A stretch of DNA of 64,000 nucleotides from Marisa cornuarietis (taxonomy: Eukaryota > Mollusca > Gastropoda > Architaenioglossa > Ampullariidae): NCBI GenBank assembly GCA_004794655.1, contig SMMW01000003.1, positions 62,001 to 126,000 on the forward strand. The letters run 5' to 3'. This document shows positions 29,855 to 41,800 of the stretch, in pieces. The notes beneath the pieces are model-generated. The model was not told the DNA's origin. It did no database searches and worked only from the letters and a program-made list of their open reading frames with translations. A program made the translations under genes and the position numbers. Position 1 is the stretch's first letter. Each line of letters starts with the position of its first letter.

Positions 29855-32800
29855 CTGTTAACAACCAGAGTATGTCAGCAATGTCTAATGCTGATTATTA
29901 AACAACATATTATATAGATATATATATATATGTGGTTATATATGCTGAGAGTGTTTTAAAAAAGCAGATGCTGTGTGTACACTGTAAAAATAATGAGCAA
30001 TCAATCACAAAATCATAATCAGAACTCTATTCTGAAGCCTAAGAACAGAGAAAATGCAATGATGCCCACTTCATACCATATTATTTTAATATAAATATTC
30101 CTTCAATGGTACTTTTCTTGAGGAGATGCTAAGATAGTGCAAAATGTTGGACAGGGTTAATAATGAAGTGGCAGAAAAGCAGAAAAGACAGACTGCATTA
30201 ACTAAAGATCACAGAATGACCTGTAAAGTGATACTCACTTTGGAAATAGTCAGAGCTAAACTCCAGTTGTGATGGATGGAGTCCAGCCCCACATCCCCAT
30301 GCCGGCTGATGTTTGGGTGGAAAATTTTTGTGATAAAACGGACCTTTGGTGGTCGCATAGGGTAGCTATAACAATCAAAACAGGTTTTACATGTCTGGGA
30401 ATGTCTAGCATCTATTATAAACACACACACACACACACAATGTTGTCACAATGATGTCATCCATCAGCTATCCATCATGAAGATGTTCATTGTGCAAAGG
30501 GAGAACAGTTAAAGCATCAAGAATGATAGGAAAGCCAGAGGACTGATAGTAAGAACAGGAAGCAAAGGGTGGTGCTGGTGAACTTGATAATTGACAGTTT
30601 AGCTGATAAACATCTGTGTCTTCAGCCACTTTCAGAAGACTGATGCCTCTACAGGAGGTAGAGGATTCCATTGCATTAAAGCTGCATTCTGGAATGCCCC
30701 AATCCCAAACCCTTTTTTGTTGGTGTCCCTTTGAGGAGGGGGAAAAAAAACTAGGACTATGTGGTCAGCAGAGTGAACTGGCTCTTACAAAGATGCAATC
30801 TGCTGAAAGTTCTCGGGAGCTGTGTTGACCAGTGTTTGACAGGATGTTGTATACAACACCTTTCTATACTGGAGGCCTTTAATGTAGTGACTGCAAAACT
30901 GCTGTGATGTGTTAAAGAGACCTTTGTACTAGCTATGACCCTGGCTGCTGAAGTTTCTGAAGTCTGTCAATGTGTGTAGCAGGAAAACCACACTTCCTAT
31001 CACTGTAAAAGTCAGGACAGGTGACAATGACCCATTTCCCAGTATTGTAAAGGAAGGCAGGTCACATTGACTCACTTCCTATCATTATTAAGGACAGGTC
31101 ACAGTGACCCACTTCTCACCCTTGTAAAGGAAATAAGTCACACTGACCCACTTCCTATCACTGTAAAGGAAGGTTACAATGACCCACTTACCATCATTCC
31201 CATCACTTAACTCTCTAAAGAAAATGAAGCATGCTAGTCCAACAGTGCATACATAGTATGTGCGTACAGCTTAGCTCACTGACATCTTTAAGTGGGGAAA
31301 GGATTAATGATCAGCTTAAATTGATTCAGATCATCCCTAATAGCCTTAAGTCTTCAAAGACAGCCTTTTTGGGATGCTTAGGTCTGGAAATGTCAGCCAC
31401 CACAGACACAACAAAGTGGCCTGAGATCTAAAGGTCATCCACTGAGACCAACCACACAAAGGCCTCTGGTAAGGATGCAGGTAATACGTCCAAGCCTATA
31501 TATCAGCAAACTTACAAGCTGTCAGGGTCCTCAACACATAAAGGTCTCTATCGGTCTCTCTCTCTCAAACACACAAAGCATGCATGCAAGCAGCCCCAAA
31601 CTCTAACCTCTGTGGAATCTGTAGATAAAGGAGAAAAAGTCCACCCTCGTAGGGACTGCCTTGTGGTCCTGTGATGGACGCCTGCCAGTGACAACAGTGC
31701 CGATCCAGTGGTGTAGCCTGAATGCCTTCAGGCGGATCTGACTTTAACGTTTTTAACTCGCTTCGAAGACGGCGATGCCGCCATGAATTCTCTTCAATTG
31801 GTGGTGTGCTCTGAAATAACAGTGACCATAACTGATCATCAGAAAATATGTAGCAGACATCATCAATGTTAATATAATCAAATTTTGACACAAAAAAGCT
31901 GAAGCAGTTTTTGTTATCTATATGACAGGAAAAATGATCATAAATATGCAAGGAAAGTTCATTAACTAAATCTTTATGTGTTGCATCCTCGAAAGCAAAC
32001 TTCTTCTCAACCACGGTTATGTCAAAAAATACATTGGGTTGTGCGTAAATGAATGAATAAATAAGGGAAGAAACTGTAGGTACTTTTCATAATTGTTCTA
32101 CTATTAATTACTTCCCTTCTTCTTCTTATTCCTGTACGCTCCCAGTGGAGCATAGGGCCGCAACCACACCCCGCCAACGGACCCGGTTCTGGGCACTCCT
32201 TTCTAGTTGGGACCATGTCATGCCAGCTGTCTCTGCCTCTCTGTGGACTGATCTCCTCCACGTCTCTCTGGGTCTCCCAGCCCTGCGCCTCCCCTGTGGG
32301 TTCCAGCCCAGAGCTTGTCTTGTTAAGTCGTCGGCTGGCTTTCGTAAGGTGTGACCAATCCAGCCCCACTTCCGCTTCCTGATGTCTTGGCTAGCAGGTT
32401 TTTGATTGGTTCTCTCCCACAGGTCTATATTGGAGATCTTATCAGGCCATCTGATGTTGAGGATGTGGCGCAGACATCTGTTGATGAATGTCTGTATCTT
32501 GTTAGTAATGGCATTTGTCACCCGCCATGTCTCGGATCCATATAGAAGTATTGCCTTTACATTTGTGTTAAAGATGCGGATCTTGGTGTGTAAAGATAGA
32601 GCTTTGGAGTTCCAGATAGGTCGTAGGGTGTGGAATGCAAGCCTGGCTTTGTTTGTTCGGCTTCTTGCATCCTCATCTGAACCTCCATTTTTGCTGACTA
32701 TGCTGCCAAGGTAGGTGAAACGGTCAGACTCTGTAATGCATTCCCCATGCAGTTGTAGTGGGGCTTCTTGCTTGTTGTTGACCCGCATTACTTCCGTTTT

Positions 32801-35800
32801 CTTGATGTTGATGGTCAGGCCCGTCATTGCTGCTTCTTCTGCGAGCCGAGTGAGCTTTGTTTGTGCGTGTTGTTGTTTGTGGGACAGCAGGCTGATGTCG
32901 TCTGCAAAGTCGAGGTCTTCAAGTTGCCTGGCGAAGGTCCACTGAATGCCCGTGTTACTGTTAAAGGTTGTTCTTCTCATGATCCAGTCTATGACGATCA
33001 GGAAGATTGTCGGTGAGAGCATACATCCTTGCCTCACTCCAGTCCTCACTGTGAAGGGGTCAGTCAGCTTTCCGTTGTGGATCACCTGGCATTTCGAGTC
33101 CTCATACAGCTGTTGGATGATGGCAATAAACTTTGGTGGAAATCCGTAGTGCTGCATCAGTTTCCAGATGGTTTCCCTGTCTACGGAGTCAAAGGCTTTC
33201 TCAAAATCAACAAAGGTTATGTATAGTGGTGCCTGCCATTCAATGGACTGTTCAATAATATTTCGTAGTGTAGCGATTTGGTCTATGCATGATTTTCCCT
33301 GCCGAAAGCCTGCCTGTTCTTGCCGCAGTCTCTTGTCTAGGGCATTTTTAGTCTCTCCAGGATGATTCTGGTCAGCACCTTGCTAGGAGTGGACAACAGC
33401 ATAATCCCACGCCAATTGCTGCACTGTGTAAGGTCGCCTTTTTTGGGTAGCTTTACTAGGTAGCCAAGCTTCCAGTCTGCTGGAACTTGTTCCTGTTCCC
33501 AAATTTTCTTCAGCAGTGGGTGTAACATCTCTGCTGCAGCTGTTGGATCTGCCTTTAGTGCTTCAGCAGGAATGCCATCTGGGCCTGCCGCCTTGCCAGA
33601 CTTCAAGGACTTGATGGCTTTGATGATTTCTGCCTTGGTTGGTGGGCTGGTGTTTACTTGAAGCTGTTCGGCAGCTGGGGGAATGTCCAAGGTGGTTGTT
33701 GGTGATGGTCGGTTAAGTATTTCATCAAAATGTTCCACCCAGCGTGATCTTGTTTCTGCATCTCCGGTGATGGCGCTGCCATTCTTATCCTTTATTGGTC
33801 TGCACGCATTGGTGTTTTTTCTTCCTGCCAGAATTCTTGTAATTTCATATAGTCTCTTTGTGTTATTTTGCCCAGCTGCTTGTTCTGCCTCTTCTGCCAT
33901 CTTGTGTGTGAACTGCCTCTTGTCATCTCTTGCGCTCTTTTTTACTCAACCACGGTTATGTCAAAAAATACATTGGGTTGTGCGTAAATGAATGAATAAA
34001 TAAGGGAAGAAACTGTAGGTACTTTTCATAATTGTTCTACTATTAATTACTTCCCTTACAGAGCTGAAAAAGTCAACCAATCAGGTATTTTTCTAATATC
34101 TGAAAGTAGGTAATGTGACTGACCATTGCTTAAAGACTGACACTTGGGTATGAAATATAGGCACCTGGAACATCAGATTTATGCCTAAATTTCATATTGC
34201 TTTACATGTTCTGTGGGTTAATGGCAGATCTCAAAACTATAAAGATTTTATAATCAGTTTCTATTTCCACAATAGCATAAATCAACAGAGACGAAGGAGT
34301 CAATCACCTGTAGCATCATACTGTCCAAGCAGTAGCGACAAGGAGAGCTCTCCAATCTGAAATATACAGCACTACATTATTTGTCAAGTACAACCATTTA
34401 GTTAAATTTCAACAAACATTATATGTCGACTCAACTTAAGATCAATTTACAAACAATACATTTCACACAAACTACATACTACAAACACAAACATCATACC
34501 AGTTTCATGTACAGAAATATTTACTGACTGCATAATCCAGGATCTTAAATACTTCATGCACAAATGATTTAATGATAGTTATTTTGCAAGTTTTATGCAA
34601 AAGAATCTTCAGTCATTATTACTTTGCAAAATCTTGTGTACTGCTTACAAGGTTTATATACATCTATATAGTCTATACAATATACAAGTATACACAGCAT
34701 TGTTTACTACCACCCAAACAACAAATCTTAAAAACCAACAATAGTGAAACTTATTTTGAAATGAATGCTTAGTTCACTACTTCCCAAAATCTGAGCAAAT
34801 AACCCCCCAAAAAATCCGTAGTACCAGATGATAACAACTATTATTGGCCTTTTGTCCAACTGCTGTGCTTACCAAGCTCGTTTGTTAAAACATGTGGCCA
34901 GTCTGATACTTTGACAACTGGTAATAATCACCATTAAAAAACCTGAGCATGTTGAGTAAAATATTCATCCATAGAAAGCATGAGAATGTTTAGGGTTCAA
35001 CGTTTGGTGATGAAGCAAAGTAGTTGGATACTAAAGTGGAAGTGGACAGCCATAGGGTTAGAACACTGCCAGGCACACACACACACACACACTAGTTCAA
35101 TACCCATTTGGCTTATAAATCTTCCAGTGACCCAGCAGCTGAATGGTTACCTGACCAGTTAGAGTGTAGGGGAAGGAAAAATAGACAGCAAACCCAGCAG
35201 CAGAACGGCTGACAGAAAAGCAGACAGTGAACCCAGCAGTGGAATGGCTGACAGGGAAAAGCAGACAGTGAAGCATAGCAGCTGAATGGCTACCTGACCC
35301 ATTATAATGTAAAGAAAGAAAATGCATACGGGGAAGAGAGACTTGCACTGACAAAAAAATCTGGCTCCAAGATCAGCAAGGTCTCCAACACTTCATTCTA
35401 CAACTGAAATATTAGGTCAAGACCTTTTCCTTTACCTGGCTTCTAAAATGTTATGGGAAGACTTTTATTTTTACCTGGATACTAAAAAATACAGGGTGTC
35501 CCATTTGGGGCTGACCCTTGAAAGTTTCGAATAACTAAGGAACACGTTAACGTAAAGGCGAGCTGTAAGAACCTGAACATACCTTATTTAATGCGAAACA
35601 AGTCCACATTACAAAAGATGTTGAAAATGACCTCCCCCAATGTCCGCACACATGGCAACGCAACGCTCCATATTCGCAAATGTCCTCTGCAACATGCTAC
35701 TGTCAATGGCAGCAATTTCACGCTTGATGTTTTCTTTCAGTTCTTCAATGGTCCTGGGTTTGTTTGCATAAACCCTGCCCTTCAAATTTCCCCATATAAA

Positions 35801-38800
35801 AAAAATCTGGCGGCGTTAAATCAGGTGATCGAAGTGGCCATAAGCCTTTTGAGATCACCCTGTCTCCAAAACACCAGGCTTCCCATCACCTCCAACTTTA
35901 TGGACAAGTTTTTGATGGTGTTTTTGCTAGGCACAGTTCTCCCTCCAAATTTCATTGGACATTCTCTCTGACACCGTTATTGACCCGGTGACCCATTAGG
36001 TCTTCACAATGAACACTCTCTGTGGTACAGTATACTTCATGCTCGCTTTCGCCACTCTGCAGGGACAGAGTCTTGGAGCTAGACCGCTGTCTTCGCCACA
36101 CCGTTCTGCGCTGGCGCTCTTCCACCGCCAAAGCGGCGCCCACTATCGTACAGCCTCTTTATGACACTCAATCAATTCTGCATTAAATGAGTATTTTGAG
36201 CCTTGTTGCATGATGCTACATGCATGTGTTGCAGAATAATTTGCATTTTTAAAAGGTCAGCTCCGAGTGGGACACCCTGTAGCAGAATGCTTGTTTACCT
36301 GCCAGCACTTGTGTCTTAGCTAGGTCTTTTCTCTTGGTTATGAAGGCAGAGTGGAATGAATAATATGTTCTGCATGGTCAGTTGTCTAATTTGGTACACA
36401 CCTGCCTTATAAACCACCCTTGTGGATTAAAATGTAGCGAATGATATCTAAATATCTAAAATAATATAGTACACACTTGCCTTAGGAACTGCCCTTGTAT
36501 ATGAACAAATTAACAAATGATATCCAAATATCTATGGTACTATAGTATACATGTGCCTTATATATTCCCTTTGTAGATTAAACCTAACCTAACCCTTGCA
36601 GATAAACAAAACTGCAAAAGATAAACAAAGATAACAACAGTATTCATAGCTGCACATAAATAAAGTTGGGAACAGTGCTTACAGCTGTGTGTAGATAGCT
36701 TTCCAGCAGGTCACCTTGAATTGTGGCTGAAAAAGTGGCCAGCGCAGACTTATGAAATGCTTCCACTTGGATTGTGACATTTCTGCATCCAAAATCTGGC
36801 GCCATCTAGTGCAAACTTGGCCCGCTGTCCATTTTGAAATGTCATCAAGGTATTTGAACACTACTAACAGCACTGGATGAGAAAAAGACACCAGAACTCA
36901 GCCATTACTAACATCATCACTCTACAGGTGAAAAAGACCAGCACAGAAGCTATCACAACCACTAAACCATGGTGCAACATTTGGTACCTAGGATGATGTT
37001 GTGAACATGTAGTTAATAAGCAGGTTACATATGAACAGGTCAGCACACTTTAGCAGGAGCTGATATACCTAAAGAAAGAAAAAATGCTTTGAGCATTTGC
37101 GAAACTTATACTTCATGGTTCCATTAAGGATAGAAGGAAAACACTCAGTGAAAGTGGCAATGCTAAAGAGAAAAGGTGTCTGCAAGGTAAGAGTGCCTAA
37201 GGCACAGAAGTTCTCTAAAGCAACTTTAGTATGATTATTGCAGTTGACATTATGATTTGCAGTGAATTAGTACTGCAATAAAACATTCCTAATTTCAGAC
37301 TCAGTAATGTCTTAGCTGACTTTAATTCTTTGTTTTTTTTTAACTCTTAATCAGTCTTGATCTCTTCCTTCACCTCCACTTAATATCTACAGCAGTCATT
37401 AAATGTTTGTCCTTAACACAATTCGATGTTGTTCACAAGAAATCTGCTGCTGTTTTTTCCCCAAACCTATTGCATACTTGTGCATATTTGGTCACACCAG
37501 GTCACATACCTTCTGGAGGCAAAGAATCAACAAGGCCTTCAGGCACCTGGTCTCTATCACGTGCTACAGTCAGACAGCCAAGTCTCTCGGCCAGTTTGTC
37601 TGTCTTATGCACCACAGCTTTCACCACCTTTGCTCCTGAATCACTGCTAGCATAAAAATCTGCTTCAGCAACAGGCTCCTCGTTACCAGAGTCATCAGAA
37701 TCAGCTTTCTGCAAAATAAATGTGTTTTTGTAGGCTTAGCTATCAAGATATTCAGAGTGTTTTTGCAAAATAAATATGTATTTGTAGGATTAGTCATCAG
37801 AATCTGCGTTCTGAAAAATAAATGTGTTTGTAGGCTTAGCTATCAGAATAGTCAAAAAAATTTAGCTGAAGTAACCCACTGAATTACATAATTTTACAAA
37901 AACTAAAAAGTTTCAAATTTCCCATGCTTAACAGATATATCTCCCCCCGATGGATCACCACCTTGTCGCGGTCGGGGGGCTTGTGTGTCTCGATGACCCT
38001 AAGAGCTATGCCGACAGGAGCGTCAGCTCCTAGCAGGGTCACCCATGTCGGACAGGTCGAAGGGTAGAGACCAGACAAAGAGTGATCCATGAGTGCTGAA
38101 GTCGGAGGTGGTGGGCCACAAGGCGCACTCTGAAACAACCACTCCACCACGCAACACTGCCTATATGACACTTGGAGACAGAATTGACAGAAATGGTGCT
38201 CGCCCTGTGAAGACCCGCCAGGCAGGTGCAGTGCCGGGCTCCGTGCCTCAAAGGAGCCCACCCTCAGCTACTGGAGGTCCCTTCAACCCGTCTCGTGAAG
38301 CCAGGGGACGAGGAAGGAAAGCGACTGGCCAGCGTACCACCAAAGCCAAAGACAACCCCAACATTAATATCATGCATTGGAATGCAGAAGGGGTTACCAA
38401 TAAGAAGACAGAACTAGAACAGTTCTTGCACCAGAACAGCATTAACATCTGCTGTATACAAGAAACTCACCTACAAAAAGAAAAGCCCTTCAAGATCAGA
38501 GGATACCAGACTTTCAGGAGTGATCGCCAGGGGAGAAAGAAAGGCGGAGTGTTGACCCTAGTCAGAAACAACATGAATGCTAGCGAGACCAAAAGATACA
38601 TGGATGAGGCAGAATACATAGAAGTTAAGGTCTCCACCACAAACAACGTCCTCCATGTTATCAACTATTACTGCCCCAGTGACAAGATGCTATCCCTTGA
38701 CACTATCCAGGTTCTAGACAGCGGCTTCCTCATCGCTGGAGACTTTAACAGCCAGTCCCAAAGTTGGGGATACAACACCCTTGATAAGCGAGGAGAAGAT

Positions 38801-41800
38801 ATTGAAGCTTGGCAAGACGAGAACCATCTAATCCTTGTCAACGACCCCACAGATCCACCAACCTTCTTTTCGCGCCGCTGGCATACAACAACAAAACCAG
38901 ACCTGGCGCTCTGCACAGACGACATCCACAAAAATTTGAGCAGAAAAGTCTTAGACCAGCTGGGAGGAAGTGACCATCGCCCAGTACTCCTCACCATCAA
39001 AGGAAGTACGACACCTGAACCCCCGCAGCATGCCAGATGGAATCATAAGAAGGCACAGTGGGGGCTGTTCAGAATACGAACAAATGAGCTTACAGAAGAT
39101 ATCAAGGTGGAAGGACCAAACATCAACAAGGTCGTCAAAGATTTCAACGCCAGTATCATCAAGGCAGCTAAAGAAACTATCCCAAGAGGGGTGCGAAAGG
39201 ACTACACTCCGTACTGGACAGCAGAACTACAGAGAGCCCATGACGACCTGACAAAAGCCAGAGAAGAAGCAGAAACCAGCCCCAGTCAAGAAAATAACAT
39301 CAAGCTGCAAGAAACAAAAGCCAAACTGCTAAGAATAAAAATAGAGTGCAAGAGAAGAAGCTGGAGAGAAAAGACAGCAGGGCTGAATAATAATAATAAT
39401 AATAAAGCAGATTTATATAGCGCAATTTTCAACTCCAGAGTCGACTCAATGCGCTGTACAGTGTATGGGGTTAGTTTTAAAATCACTGAAAAATAGCAGA
39501 ATTCTTGTAGTAAGATCATCAGATTAGTTTTACAATCACTGAGAAATATCCAGATTCTGTTCAAGAATTTCCGGACTGAACTACTGGAGGCAATCAGCAG
39601 TATGCTAGGAAAGTCATAGACTGTGGAGTTGTGGAAGCCAGTGAGACACACCTGTCCGCTAGCTGCTATAAAGCATGGGTAGTCTTCACACCCATGTGTA
39701 TGACCAGCAGGTCAAGGCAAGAACCATAGCCCATGACAAGCATGACTGTCCACAGTTCATGGCGATGGACGAAGCTACAGTATTGTGGGAGAAGTCTCAT
39801 ATTGTAACTGCTTGGTTAATACATCTTTCTATACATAAGAGAACTCGTGATCTAAGTTTTCTAGATCAATCCGCTTAACAGCCACCTACAGTCTCTGTTG
39901 TCGAGTGCGGAGCTACATGCAGTGTGGTTGTATCTGTGAGACCTTTGGCTATTCCTGTATATTGCTGATAGACATAGGCCACACTGTCAAACTGCACGAT
40001 GACCACTTCTGATGACGATGACTCATTGATGTTGATAGTGACCTTCACCTTGTTTTCTGCCAGTGGTGGGGAGGTGATGTCGTCAGGTTACTTGCTGGTG
40101 GAGAATCAGACAACTGAGATTCGGAATAAGCACAATGCGTGGTTACTGATTTGTCTGACATACCCTTTGTCTGTCTTTAGCCTCTTGTCACTCTTGAATC
40201 TATGAACTTTACCAGCTACTTGTTTTAGCAAGTCGTCTGCTCCGGGACCCGTGCTGGCTCTCAACGGCCGTGAGTTCAGAGAAAAGCCTTCGTGTCGTTG
40301 TGTGATCTAAGATCTTCAGAAAAAAGCGTTATGGCGTCAGGCAGAAAGCGACGCAGCGAAGAAAGTACCGACTTACACAATGGGCAGTAAAAACACAACA
40401 AACTAAGAAAAATACAAAAATTGCGGAGAGCCGCCTCCCTCAAGCCTGTTAGGCGAGGGGACGCCACTCCAACTTATGGAGAGAGACACCATCAAACTGT
40501 GGAGGCTGACTAAGGCACTAAATGACGAGGGCAACAAGGGACAGAAGATCACCCTTGAAGAAGATGGACAGATATTGACAGATAAGACAGCAGCAAATAT
40601 ATTTGCGCAAGCATATGCAAAGGAGAGCAGCATCACCATCCCACTGCATCTGAAAAAAAGAAGCCAGAAAAGAAGAGAAAGAAAGAACAACAAAAGGGGA
40701 TGTTCATGAATCGATGCAGCAAGATATTACCATTCAAGAACTGAAGAACGCCATCAAACAGTTGAAGAAGAAAAAATCTCCAGGTCCAGACAACATAACG
40801 AATGAGATGCTGCAACACCTTGGCAGCACAGCCCTCACCAAATTACTGGACATTTTCAATCTTAGCTGGAGAGAAGGCCAGGTACCTCAATGCTGGAAGG
40901 AAGCCAGGATGATCCCTGTTCTGAAAAAAGGGAAGAACAAGTCGCGAATCTTGAGCTACCGCCCCATCAGCCTGACAAGCTGCGTCTGCAAGACCATAGA
41001 GCGCATCATCAATCAGCGCCTGCAGTGGTACCTGGAATCTGAAAGTATCATCATCCCAGAGCAAGCAGGCTTCAGAAGATACAGAAGCACAGAAGATCAA
41101 ACAACGCACCTAGCGCAGGCCATTGAAGATGCCTTCCAAGCCCAGAAGGTCACCCTAGCGGTCTTTATTGATATGCAGAAGGCTTTCGACAAGGTATGGA
41201 AGGATGGACTCCTGGTCAAGCTCCAGCGAAGCAGCATCAGCGGCAACATGTACCGGTGGATTAAGTCCTACCTACACAACCGAAAAGCCAGGGTGCTTGT
41301 AGATGGACACTGTGGCCGTAAGGTGCTGCTACGGCATGGAGTACCACAGGGGGGAGTACTCTCGCCGACCTTGTTTATACTCTTCATCAACGACCTGGTA
41401 CCAGAGCTCCCAAAGGGAGTCCAGGCAGCACTGTATGCAGACGACCTGGTCATATGGTGCTCAGAAGAGTATGCAACAACAGCAACCCATAGGATGCAGC
41501 TTGCACTAGACAAAGTGGCAGCCTGGGCAGACAACTGGTGTGTCACCATCAACCGAGACAAGACAACAGCCACACTTTTCTCTCTCTCCACCAAAGCACA
41601 AGCTGGCAGACTAAAGTTGGGAGACGCTACGCTGACACTTGAAGACCAGCAGACGTACCTGGGAGTCACTTTTGACAAAAGATTGACATGGAAGCAACAC
41701 ATCCTGGACGCAGAAACAAAAGCTAGAAGAAAGCTGAACATCATGAGAAAGCTGGCAGGAACACACTGGGGCGCTAACAAACAGATCCTGAAGACCGTGT

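Larger units (their letters stand above)
29855..32005 (-). other. F-box/UBC introns 6-7 and part of intron 5
   Basis: Non-coding apart from exons 6 and 7. A (CA)n run at 30420-30440 lies about 60 bases upstream of the exon 7 acceptor (TG in the transcript). At 30960-31200 are several copies of a TGACCCACTTCC-type motif spaced about 45-50 bases. Confidence 0.6.
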
